Shown here: piece by piece, positions 1 through 10,057 of the stretch
How the letters are laid out: each line of letters opens with the position of its first letter
How positions within the stretch are numbered: the first letter of the stretch is position 1
DNA from: Leucogyrophana mollusca
Lineage: Eukaryota; Basidiomycota; Agaricomycetes; Boletales
DNA length: 64,000 nt
Direction: 5' to 3'
NCBI GenBank assembly: GCA_021014945.1
Contig: MU266374.1
Location: 62,001 to 126,000 of the forward strand
Position numbers and translations under genes: made by a program
Notes under the pieces: model-generated
What the model was told of the DNA's origin: nothing
Seen by the model: the letters and a program-made list of their open reading frames with translations, nothing else
The model's database searches: none

Positions 1-1
1 A

Positions 2-1960
2 CTCAGGGAATGGTGGCGACGGGGGTCCTGGGGGATGGGGTGGTAATGGTGGCAACGGCGGCAATTCTGGTAATGGCGGGAACGGTGGACCAGGCGGCCC
101 TGGCAGCCCGGGTGGTCCCGGTAGCCCCGGCGGTCCCGGCACCCCCAGTTGTCACGGTGGCGGCCAAGGCAACGGCGGCAATGGAGGCAACTCTGGAAAC
201 GGTGGAGACGGTGGTCCAGGTGGTCCTGGAGGCCCGGGAGGGCGCGGTGGTCCCGGCGGCTGGGGCAACGGAGGAGATGGGGGCAACTCAGGCAACGGCG
301 GGAACGGAGGGCCAGGCGGATGGGGAGGAAACGGTGGTGATGGAGGGAACTCTGGAAATGGCGGTAACGGAGGTCCTGGTGGTCGTGGAGGCCCCGGCGG
401 CCGTGGAGGTCCTGGCGGCTGGGGAAACGGAGGCGACGGCGGTAACTCTGGGAACGGCGGGAACGGTGGTCCCGGAGGCCCTGGCGGTCCTGGAGGGCCA
501 GGTGGCCCCGGAGGCCGGGGTAACGGTGGCAATGGCGGCAACTCCGGCAATGGCGGTGACGGCGGCTCTGGTGGCTGGGGAGGAAACGGCGGCCACGGAG
601 GAAATTCTGGCAACGGCGGCGACGGTGGCTCAGGTGGCTGGGGAGGAAATGGCGGTGACGGAGGCAACTCCGGAAACGGTGGACAAGGGGGCCCTGGTGG
701 TCGCGGTGGACCAGGAGGGCCTGGAGGACGTGGTAATGGCGGCAATGGCGGAAACTCAGGCGATGGCGGGAACGGAGGCCCTGGGGGGTGGGGTGGACCA
801 GGAGGGCCTGGAGGACGCGGTAATGGCGGCAACGGCGGAAACTCAGGCGATGGCGGGAACGGAGGTCCTGGAGGATGGGGTGGAAACGGCGGGGATGGTG
901 GGAACTCTGGCAATGGCGGTAATGGCGGCCCAGGTGGATTCGGAGGTCCAGGTGGTCGTGGAGGCCCAGGTGGACGCGGCAATGGTGGCAACGGTGGAAA
1001 TTCTGGGAACGGCGGCGACGGCGGCCAAGGAGGGTGGGGTGGAAACGGCGGGAATGGGGGAAACTCTGGGAATGGCGGGGATGGCGGTCAAGGAGGATGG
1101 GGAGGGAACGGTGGTGACGGAGGAAACTCTGGAAACGGCGGCAATGGAGGTCCAGGTGGCCGCGGTGGTCCTGGAGGACGCGGTGGCCCTGGAGGACGTG
1201 GGGACCCTGGTGGCTTCGGAAACGGTGGTGACGGCGGCAACTCAGGCAATGGCGGCAACGGTGGTCAAGGCGGCTGGGGAGGAAATGGTGGAGATGGTGG
1301 AAACTCTGGGAACGGCGGAAATGGTGGTCCAGGTGGTCGCGGAGGGCCTGGAGGACGCGGTGGTCCTGGAGGACGTGGGGATCCTGGAGGCTACGGAAAC
1401 GGTGGTGATGGCGGCAACTCAGGCAACGGCGGCAACGGTGGTCCAGGCGGCTGGGGAGGAAACGGTGGAGATGGTGGAAACTCTGGGAACGGCGGCAATG
1501 GTGGTCCAGGTGGTCGCGGAGGACCTGGAGGCCAGGGGGGGCCAGGTGGACGTGGCAATGGCGGGAACGGCGGGAACTCGGGAGATGGAGGGGACGGCGG
1601 CCCAGGAGGATGGGGAGGAAACGGAGGCGACGGCGGAAACTCTGGCAATGGCGGCAATGGTGGTCCTGGGGGACGTGGTGGCCCAGGTGGTCGTGGTGGC
1701 CCTGGCGGGCGCGGGAACGGCGGCGATGGCGGGAATTCTGGGAATGGTGGAAACGGAGGACCGGGTGGATGGGGAGGGAACGGCGGCGATGGCGGGAACT
1801 CTGGAAATGGTGGAAACGGTGGACCAGGTGGCTGGGGAGGGAACGGAGGCAATGGAGGAAACTCTGGGAATGGAGGGAACGGAGGTCCTGGTGGATGGGG
1901 AGGGAACGGAGGGAACGGGGGAAACTCTGGTAACGGTGGTAATGGAGGACCCGGTGGATG
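2..1960 (+). repeat. Degenerate tandem repeat encoding Gly-Asn/Gly-Pro units
   Basis: About 2 kb of GC-rich imperfect repeats based on codons for GGN, GGD, GGP and GGW. Unit length varies between roughly 15 and 60 nt. It forms the repeat domain of the Gly-rich gene. Repetition at DNA level keeps all six frames largely open, so several long spurious frames appear on both strands. Confidence 0.85.
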
Positions 1961-2635
1961 GGGGGGCGGCCCTGGTAACGGCGCGAACGGCTGTGGAGGG
2001 CCATCTTGCACATGCGCAAACAATCCCGCCTGCGGCAAAGGTAACGAACTCGGTATCAAGTACGGCCACTGCTACATCATCTCCTTCTCCGACGGCCAGC
2101 AGCTCGGCGCGGTACGCGAGAGCACCCAGTACCAGAAGGGCGGCTTCTTCACCGACATCCCCTTCAAAGTCTGCGCCTCCACTACGAATTGCGCACCCGG
2201 CGGGTTCGTCCAGCGCGGACAGCCCTTCAGCCTCCAGGACCAGCATGGTCGATATGATGACCCCACGGCGACGAAGGGCTGGATCGACGATAGCGCCGGC
2301 GGTGGCCACATGGGTTTTACGACGGATCCCTCGCACGCGGGAAAGTTCTCCGGTACCCCCACGTGTGCAGAGGGGGAGTGTGCCATCCAGCTGCATGGCG
2401 AGCCTAGCGGCGGAGGGATCGGATTCGCGTGCCCTGCACAACAACCTGGGATCACTGTCGTGCGTATTCTCTCCTCCGTACTCACCTTTTACCGTTGATT
2501 GATGGATGGTTTCTTATGCAGTGGGGTAACCCGAAGGCAACCCAGAAGCTACACTTCTCTGAAGTCACGTGCGATGCGTACGAGGTCCCACTTACATCTA
2601 GTATCGATCCCGCAAACCAGGCATACTATTATTGA
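3..2635 (+). CDS. Gly/Asn-rich repeat protein with Cys-containing C-terminal domain (5' partial)
   Basis: The open frame enters from the left edge. Residues 1 to about 655 are almost entirely Gly, Asn, Pro, Ser, Asp and Trp in short imperfect repeats such as GGNGGNSGNGG and GGPGGWGGNGG. From about 1975 the composition changes to an ordinary, Cys-containing domain of about 200 residues (beginning near NGCGGPSCTCANNPACGKG). I place a GT..AG intron at 2460-2521 (62 nt). Read through it, the frame stops at 2498; spliced, it continues in phase to a tail ending NQAYYY with the stop at 2633-2635. The start and any signal peptide lie outside the window. A secreted or cell-wall role is a guess from composition and cysteines. 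The long opposite-strand PPGPP frames and the 830-residue frame here are shadows of the GGN/GGP codons. Confidence 0.75.
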
Positions 2636-3299
2636 AGGGCTTCGTCCTTCGCTTCCCCTCACTCCAAGACAGAGCTACCTCCTATCATAGCCGGTCCCTC
2701 TCAATATGGTCTATCTACCACGTGTTAATAATTGAAATCCGGTCTCTTATATTGATGCTTTTCATGCACTTATATCACTTCTCGCACATATGCCCCACTT
2801 ACTGGGCCTTACCACTCCGAGTCCTGTACATGTCACCAGCTGTAACGTATGCTGTATGTTCTGAACTATATGTCTCTTGCCGGTCCAGATCAGCAGCTCC
2901 CCAAGTCTCACGACAACCCTACCCCTCCCGGCACATCGCTCGACATTGCACGTCACGTTGAAGCTGTTTCACACAAGGTCTCGCCTTCCCTAATAATATA
3001 ACATGTGCGTTGTACAACAGACATCGCACGCTACAGTCGAATGGTGTGCTCGCCGCTTTTTCCGGTTTCCGTTACAGAGCACATAGCAATTAATTCGGGG
3101 GCGCGGCTTTGCTTCAAAACCTATTAGTACTCTCGGGATGTTCAGTACTGTCGGAGTAACCTCACCTCGTTGGGGCGGGCCGGAGAGATAACACGGAAAT
3201 TGCCGCCACAAACATCGTCACGTGAACAGCACGTGACACCACACAACCTTAGAGGCTCAGTCACTTCAATCACTTTCACTCGCTCCCTTTGCCCCAAAA
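2636..3299. other. Intergenic, no gene seen
   Basis: Between the Gly-rich gene and the securin-like gene. Composition is mixed, the frames are short and I recognise no product. The last roughly 100 bases are presumed promoter of the downstream gene. Confidence 0.5.
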
Positions 3300-4718
3300 A
3301 TGCTGAGCACGCGCCCCCTCGACGTGGAACGACGCGCGCTGACCAAGACCCCAGGACGCGCCCTCATAAAATCCCGCACCGCACTCCAGGAAAACGCCGT
3401 CCTCCACACAACACGCCCGGTCTCGAAGTTGCTACCGGCCCACACCCCGTATGCGTTTGCCCCGAAGCAGCAGCCGCTCGGGGACAAGACCCATATACCT
3501 GGCGAAAAATCCCGCCCTGCCACCCGGCCCCTTGGCGACAAAACCCCCTTCCCCAACCGCACCAACGCCAACCACCCCGAACCGCGCCCGAGCTCCACCC
3601 GCAAACACCCCCGCGCCCCGCGCCAGAGCTTCGAGACCCCCGTCACCGCCGGCCACCACTGGGACGTCAGCGATATCAGCATCGACGCGCCTGCGGTGGG
3701 CAGTGGCCCGATAGAAGAGGCGGCGGGGGAGGAGGATTACGGCGATGTGGAGTACATGCCGCCGAAGGTGCTGGAGATTCCGTACGCGCCAATGTTCGAC
3801 CTCCCTGATTATAAGCAAGTCGGGCGGACGATGCTTGCGCTCACGCGCTCGTACCCCGTCGATGACTCGCCCGCGCCTGTGGTCGAGTTTACCGAAACCG
3901 ATGTCGATTTCTTCGCGTTCGAGGGTCTCGTGCTGCCAGAGCTAGGTCTGCTTTCTCTCTTGCTTCTACTTTTCTCCAGCTCATACTTTGTGCGCTCAGA
4001 GGACGACAGCCCCTTTGCAAACTTTGCTCCACTTTCTAAACTCACCTCATGTGTGCCTTCGGTTGCCAGAAATGTTCCTCGTCCTGCTACAAGTGCGACT
4101 TCGGCAAATACAATGTCGCGTCCCGCGACAAACAGACCATCTCGACCCGCAACGGGTGCAACATCCCGCCCTGTAATAAGCTCAACTACACGTGCAACAC
4201 CCCGCCCTGCAACCAGCTCAACCTCCCGTCCCGCTATGAGCGCAGCATCTCGCCCTGCCACAAGCGCAGCGTCTCGTCCTGCCACAAGTCTAGCCCGCCC
4301 TACAACCAGCACAACACCTCGTCCCCCAACTGTCGCCACAGCCCGTCCAGCAACTAGCGCAGGCACCGCACGCCCGAAGCACACGCTCGCACGGCCTGGG
4401 AGTGCGATGACCGCTCGGAGTGTGGGAACGATGGCCACTCGCGCAGGGAGCACGGTAGTAGCTCGGGGCGCGAACACGACAACCGCTCGTTGTGTAAGCG
4501 TTGTAACGACAGTGCGGGGTGTTGGCACCACGACGCTAGGGACGCGAGGACGGGGGTTGGGCAAGCAGGGGGTGCGTAGGGTGCAGGGTGAACCAGCCAC
4601 GCAAAATGGTACAGAGGCACAGGGGAATGAGGACGACGCGCTCGTGCTTGGGTTCTCGTCTGTAGGGTTTGGTGGGGATGGATGGGAGGGGGAGGCGGAT
4701 TTTAGGTTCGATATATGA
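3300..4718 (+). CDS. Securin-like candidate (Pds1/Cut2-type separase inhibitor), low-complexity C-terminal half
   Basis: A basic N-terminus carries destruction-box-like motifs (RTALQENAV, RALTKT). Around residues 148-165 the segment GDVEYMPPKVLEIPYAP resembles the pseudosubstrate stretch by which fungal and animal securins bind separase, as I remember the family. An acidic/aromatic stretch follows (TDVDFFAFEG). A 54-nt intron at 3946-3999 (GT..CAG) is likely: removing it keeps frame, deletes an implausible LLSLLLLLFSS run and joins LPEL to EDDSPFANF. The second half is Thr/Ala/Arg/Pro-rich with repeated SRPATS-like units, and the end is acidic. Spliced length is about 454 residues. Securins diverge fast, so the family call rests on short motifs only; a generic disordered nuclear protein is the alternative. 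Confidence 0.45.
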   Translation: MLSTRPLDVERRALTKTPGRALIKSRTALQENAVLHTTRPVSKLLPAHTPYAFAPKQQPLGDKTHIPGEKSRPATRPLGDKTPFPNRTNANHPEPRPSSTRKHPRAPRQSFETPVTAGHHWDVSDISIDAPAVGSGPIEEAAGEEDYGDVEYMPPKVLEIPYAPMFDLPDYKQVGRTMLALTRSYPVDDSPAPVVEFTETDVDFFAFEGLVLPELGLLSLLLLLFSSSYFVRSEDDSPFANFAPLSKLTSCVPSVARNVPRPATSATSANTMSRPATNRPSRPATGATSRPVISSTTRATPRPATSSTSRPAMSAASRPATSAASRPATSLARPTTSTTPRPPTVATARPATSAGTARPKHTLARPGSAMTARSVGTMATRAGSTVVARGANTTTARCVSVVTTVRGVGTTTLGTRGRGLGKQGVRRVQGEPATQNGTEAQGNEDDALVLGFSSVGFGGDGWEGEADFRFDI

Positions 4719-6223
4719 CTGGTGGTTCGAGGTTTGATATCTCCTTCGTTGTACCTCGGCTTCGCTGCCAGTGCACTCTCGAGCGGAGTTCGCGCCTCGA
4801 TACACTCTAAATCTGCAGGCTCGAGCTGATGTGAATTTAACGTTGATGTTGACGATACATAACTACATACATAACTACATTGTACACCCCGCCGTACCCA
4901 TTGCACGTATACAAAATAACAGTTTTGGGAGTTTGTTCATGTGGAAGAGGATGAACTGGGGTTCGTGTGGGCGATGTGCGGTGTGAAAGATTGGTGGGGG
5001 AGTGTCATTGTAGGAATTCGTATACATATGTTATCTGTTACTTATCATTCGAAAAGAGCGAGCACGACCTACCTGGACATGGTCCCAATTCCTCATCGTG
5101 GAGGCTACTTCGCCTACCGGGCTCCGAAGGGTGTTCGGAGGCGGTCGAGGATCCGCGTGTCCGCTCCGCTGGTCGGGGTTGGGTGGGCACGAAAATCACG
5201 GAACACCCGTCGTTTGTCCCCTGAGCTTCGCGTCAAGAGGACCTGCTATGTGATTGGCGTCTGGGCCGGCTTTGCATCGACGGCGCCCGCTTCTGCTGGT
5301 GGTAGACTCGTCTCCACTGAGGGCGATTCGTCACGACGGAGAGCTTGCCCACCTGCGCCATATTCAGCTTGCATTGGCGCTGATCGACGGCGGTTCGCGT
5401 GGTCTGTGTCAAGATGCAGGGGTTGTGGCCGAAGTGTGATCCATAGGGGTCTGTGCTAGGGTTTTTTCGCTGGCTATCAGCTGGGGAGGCGTACCGAGAG
5501 CTGCAGCAGGCACCTTTGCCTCTCCTGTGTCCTCGTCCTTGCCCCCCTCAACATCGACATCGACGTCTGCCTCTTTGTTCTCCCCACGCGAATCTTGTTG
5601 AAAGTGACCTTGGTGTGCCTACGGGAGACGAACGCGAGTCCGGATCAGCCGCGAGCGCGATAGGCTGCGCCTTACGGGGGTTGGAGTCGGGGTGTTTTCA
5701 TTTTTGTTTTACTCGTAGAGCGGATACGTTGAGGAGGGTGAGGAGGCGCGTTGTGGGTGTGCTGCCACCGTCGCCCAATGAGGAAGGGCGGGCGTTGCCG
5801 AAGCTCGTCACAAGGATCTGAACTTGGACCCGAACCTGAACTTGGCTTGCGAGGTCGATAATCGGTTTATTTTGGTAATAGCAATGTATTACACCGCCTG
5901 GTCGACTGGGAAGGATCCCATCCCAACCTATCCCACACCCAGCACCAAGCGTCGTGGATCGGGGCGATCACCCAAATCATCAACGATATGTATGTATACT
6001 GTTTTGACTTCAATTGCTCTTGTCGAGGCCACTGCAGCTGGGCTGATGCGTGTCATAGTCACCATGGCGGCTGCCGTAATGACACAGAAGCACCCTCTGT
6101 GCGTCTAAGCACCACATGGCCTGAAAGCCCACGGCGCACAGCCAACGCGCACATCTCTTGCAGCGCATCAAGTGCCGGGAGGCATACTTGAACCTACCCA
6201 CTGCTCTCCATTGAAGTCGGAGT
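4719..6223. other. Mostly unassigned; possible broken minus-strand coding remnant about 5230-5880
   Basis: No intact gene recognised. On the minus strand, segments near 5880-5700 (reading VTSFGNARPSSLGDGG) and 5610-5410 (reading EGGKDEDTGEAKVPAAALG) have protein-like composition. They sit in different frames separated by stops and weak splice signals. This could be an unrecognised multi-exon gene or a decayed one. The longer plus-strand frames here look like shadows. Confidence 0.25.
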
Positions 6224-9200
6224 ATGTATTTGCTTTGGGAAACGAAGGTATGAAACTCATTGACCTCACATGATACGACTAACATGTTCACCGTGACAAG
6301 AATTCGCCAGGAGCATCCACGTCAAGTACCAGCAGCCGCAATGTCACGATGCTTGCTTTAGCCAACGCGATAGGCGCACTTGATGTCACCAAGGACCTAG
6401 TTCCTCTCAAGATGGCGAAGGGTGTTTTATCCACGTTGAGCACCGTCTTAACGGTCGTTAAAGTAGAGTTCTATCGCTGTTCCTATTGACGAGGGCTGAA
6501 CAACTTTCGCACAGGACACGATGCAAAATAAAGACGACTTTGCCGAGATAGTCAGCCGATGCAACAACATCGCAGAATCCATCAAGTGGTCAACCCAAGG
6601 AAAACTCGAATGCGAGATCGATCCGACTGTCACACAAGCGCTCAGCGAATTGCAAAGGTACACCACATCCTCCGCCATACACTTCGCCGTGTTCTAACGA
6701 CCACGCGAGCTTTGTCAATGACATAGAAAAGACTGTCAAGGCTAAGGAGCATCGTGCAGTCACCAATCGGGCGTTTTCTGCGTCGATGGATCGGGAGAGT
6801 ATCGCAAAGTGGAAGGAGCAATTAGACTATTTCCTGCAGATGTGCGACGTGCGTAGTGCACACAGATCGGTCATACGGCTTTTGCTAAATTCACTGTCAG
6901 CAGAGGCTCACTGTGGACACGAGGACGGAAATCGGCGATAGTTCCCGGGCACTCGGGAGCGGCGCGGACGCTCAGTTGTGAGTTTACTGTACGCCTCGTT
7001 GCCACTTTCCCCTGATGGGTTCGGCAGCGAATACGATTGTGAGCCACCACCTCCAAGGCCTTCCATGTTTTTTGGACGGGACGGCCTCGTTCGGGATGCA
7101 GTAGAATCCCTTAACGACAAACACATCGTTCTCGTTGGACCAGGTGGGATCGGGAAAAGCTCGATAGCTAAAGCGATCCTAAACGAGGACACCGTCGTGG
7201 CCAGATTCAAGGATCGGCGGTTCTTCGTCAGATTTGACGACATCAATGCATCGCAAGTGACGCACGATGCGTTCATTGGACGTATTGCCGGAGCATTGGG
7301 TATCAAGTCCAATCTCCATAGCTCCATTAAGAGATCCCTGGCTACTAGCCATGCATTCCTTGTGCTCGACAATGCGGAGACGTTTCAAGACGCGGCATCC
7401 GACGCTGACTCGTCTCGAATAGCCGAAACCATCAACGAACTCGGATCCCTGCCATCAGTCACCATGATGCTCACCACGCGTAATAGAAGGGTACCGACGA
7501 ACCTCCGTTGCGCTACAATCGATGTTCCCGCATTGGAGGCCCGCGCTGCACACCAAGCATTCACGGAGATCTACCCTGTTGGTAGCTCTAAAGATATTGT
7601 GGACAGGCTCTTGTCTACTCTGGACTTTCATGCGCTATCCATCAATCTGCTCGCTCATGTTGCCAGGGAAAATCAATGGGATCTCGAAGAGTTGATGAAA
7701 TCCTGGAGTGAACAGCAGACCCATTTGTTACACATCGGGGAAGGGAAACTTCGGAGCTTGTCTGCTACGATCGAGCTGTCGTTGACGTCGTCATCGATTA
7801 CAAAGCTGGGGGATAGTGCTCGGCGCGTGATGGAAGTCGCGGCATTCCTACCGCAAGGTATCAACGAGACCGCTCTGAAAGATTTTTTCCCCGATATCGC
7901 AAACATCCGCTCTGTCGTTGACGCGCTTTGCCGGCTCTCTCTTATGTACCGCAAGTTAGGCGCATACACGATGCTCTCCCCCATTCGCATGTACATATCG
8001 GGCACACACCAGGGCAGCGACATTCCCTCTGTCGACCTGACACGCGTCAGACAGCACTACTACACAAAGCTCGCAGACGTAACTGACAGGGACGACGGGG
8101 GGGCGTGGATTGGCACAGAAGATGCGAACTTGGAGCGCTTAATTGTACACGATCTTTCGCGAGCTACTCGCGAAGATATGGCTGTCGTCTGTCGTGCCTG
8201 TCATAATTTCATCCGCCAGCTTCGTCTGCACAAACCACGACCCATTGCCCTGTCTTCAGTGATCTTGGGTCTCCCTGACGGCAATCATTCCACAACACTG
8301 TCGAGAATTGCCAAAGCTGTCCCTCGACTGCTCCCAGGTCAGGCGCCCGAGTCATACAGCAAAGCGGATTGTGTCCTTGCCCTCGGATCGCTCGCTCATG
8401 ATCTGGTCAATCTTACTGAATCCATCAACCTATACGCAGCTGCCAGACAGCTCTTCCTCCTTGATCGGGATCACAATATGGCTGCATGTTGCCTCGAATA
8501 CATGGCAGGCGAATACACATACCTGGGCAAGATCGCGGATGCCGAAAGAACATTGCAAGAAGCTTTGACAATGAGACGCAAGCATTGGGTTCTCAGCTCG
8601 TTTGACGAAGCTGCGATCAACCTACACCTCGGGAACGCTATGATGCACAGAGGGAGGCTACATGAAGCTCTTGTGCTGTTGGCGAGCGCTCGGGAATACT
8701 TCGAGCGTAGTGGACATAGCACAGGATATCTGAGCTGGGCTATGTGCTCACTGGGAGAGGCCGAGCTAATCTATGGGAATCGCCTGGCCGCAAGGCACCA
8801 TTTCGAAGCTCGGCTGTCCCTTCACGCCCGCAAGCATGACGATATTGGTCAATCAAAAAGCCTCATCCAGCTGTTGACAGTCGAAGTTGCCGAAGGGAAC
8901 GTTGCAGAGGCTCACAAGATTTTGCAGGAAGCTTTCATGCTTGCGACGGGGGGGAAGAGCCCTCATGACGCCTGCGTTGCATTGTGGCGTCGAGCAGCAC
9001 TCGCTTCCGATCAAGATGATTTCAACACTGCCGAGTACCTCTTGCGCCGTGTTCACATTGAACTCGCGACATTTGGAGGCCGATCGGATGTCGCAATCCC
9101 GATCGCAACTTACATTTCAGCGAGAAACGAACTGTTCGCAGGGGACTACCAGAAGGCCAGGAAGCTGTTCTCAAGTGCAGTGGAATACAGTCAAGAACAA

Positions 9201-9425
9201 TCCATCATCTCGTATCAAGCTCGAGGCACCAGGGCTCTGGGAGAGATTTCTCTTTTGGAGGAAGACATCACTGACGCGGAACTCTGGTTTACCAAAACTC
9301 GGACCTTGTGCGATAACATGGGAATTCATCCTGATTTCCTATACATTAACGTTGGTCATTGCCAGCTGAAGGAGAGCCATGGGGGTTGGAAGCGTTTCCT
9401 GGAGGGCCGTCTGCAGTCTTCGTGA
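6224..9425 (+). CDS. NLR-like STAND protein: N-terminal helical bundle (MLKL/HeLo-like), NB-ARC, TPR repeats
   Basis: Rebuilt exons: 6224-6247, 6301-6462, 6515-6657, 6710-6848, 6901-6977, 7028-9425. All five introns are 50-53 nt and GT..AG, and phases close to give about 980 residues. Residues about 20-160 form an amphipathic four-helix-like domain (GALDVTKDLVPLKMAKGVL ... DDFAEIVSRCNNIAES ... FVNDIEKTVKAKEHRAV ... WKEQLDYFLQMC), the type usually found N-terminal in agaricomycete NACHT/NB-ARC proteins and matched to the MLKL N-domain. Next come P-loop GPGGIGKSS, Walker B FLVLDN, the TTRNRR motif and a GLPL-like LSINLLAHV. The C-terminal half has TPR-like helix pairs (AERTLQEALTMRR, EALVLLASAREYFERSG). 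The likely role is cytoplasmic self/non-self or injury sensing leading to cell death; this is inferred from the architecture. The start codon is the least certain part. Confidence 0.8.
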
Positions 9426-10057
9426 CCTCGCAGTGATACCGTACCTAGTTGATCATACCATTCATTGGCTTATGTACAACCTATATTCTATATTTTGGAA
9501 TAGACCGCTACCGGGGTCGTCGTGTGCTGGATACATTTACTGATTAAAGTCATCAGCATTTTCCGCCGCCCGCAGGGGAATGAGGACGAGGCGTTCGTGT
9601 CCAAAATTATGATCCAGCCCAAAAGATTCCCCAGGTTACTCGTTCGCGTTCTCGTCTGGGGGATTCTGGGTTCGATATGTGATTGATTTCCCCTTCGCGC
9701 CCTGGACAAGACGGGCGGCCGCGAACGGCTGTGGAGAGCCGTCTTGCACGTGCGCGCGAACAAACCTGCCTGCGGCAAAGGCAACGAGCTCGGCATCAAG
9801 TACGGCCACTGCTACATTATCTCCTTCTCCGACGACTGGCATTGACTACTGGTGAGTGCTTGGCTGCCACGTGGGTTCGTTGACATCTGGCGTTGTTTGG
9901 CAACAGCTTCGGAATCAAACATAAGCAAACAACCTCCGAAGACACGTGAGGAACCATGGTGTTCAGATTTCGTCAATTCGTTCCAGCGCTTGAGTCCATC
10001 GACATCCAGGTACTCTGAACGTGTCCATTGGGAAGAATTCTGACACTGGATCTGCTC
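9426..10057. other. Intergenic with a mosaic duplicated fragment
   Basis: Between the NLR-like gene and the BRCT gene. It contains the mosaic pseudogene described separately (9570-9850). The rest (9426-9569, 9851-10057) has no recognisable coding content and probably holds the NLR 3' end and the BRCT promoter. Confidence 0.5.
9570..9850 (+). pseudogene. Mosaic relic: tail of securin-like gene joined to a piece of the Gly-rich gene
   Basis: Bases about 9572-9690 match the end of the securin-like gene (about 4619-4718): both contain caggggaatgaggacga, then a shared ttctcgtctg and finally a ggttcgatat stop region. Bases about 9708-9838 match about 1969-2095 of the Gly-rich gene, including the stretch encoding GKGNELGIKYGHCYI. 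The copy lacks start, repeat domain and C-terminus and ends in a stop soon after. It is therefore a non-functional duplicate in which two separate source segments have become adjacent. Confidence 0.7.

Noticed and set aside
2..1960. CRISPR-like regularly spaced repeats
   Set aside because: Repeats are imperfect, contiguous and coding, without unique spacers, in a eukaryotic genome.
152..2059. Long minus-strand PPGPP collagen-like frames and an 830-residue plus-strand frame (10-2502)
   Set aside because: They are the other frames of GGN/GGP codons. The frame read as GGN joins a normal Cys-containing domain and a spliced terminus; the others do not.
3809..4906. 365-residue minus-strand frame
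   Set aside because: Antisense shadow of the repeat-rich end of the securin-like gene. The plus frame has the ordered motifs and a spliced join.
6978..9425. Start of the NLR-like protein at 6978
   Set aside because: That codon is GTG and lies at the start of an intron (gtgagt, 6978-7027). Five upstream exons give a complete N-terminal domain.
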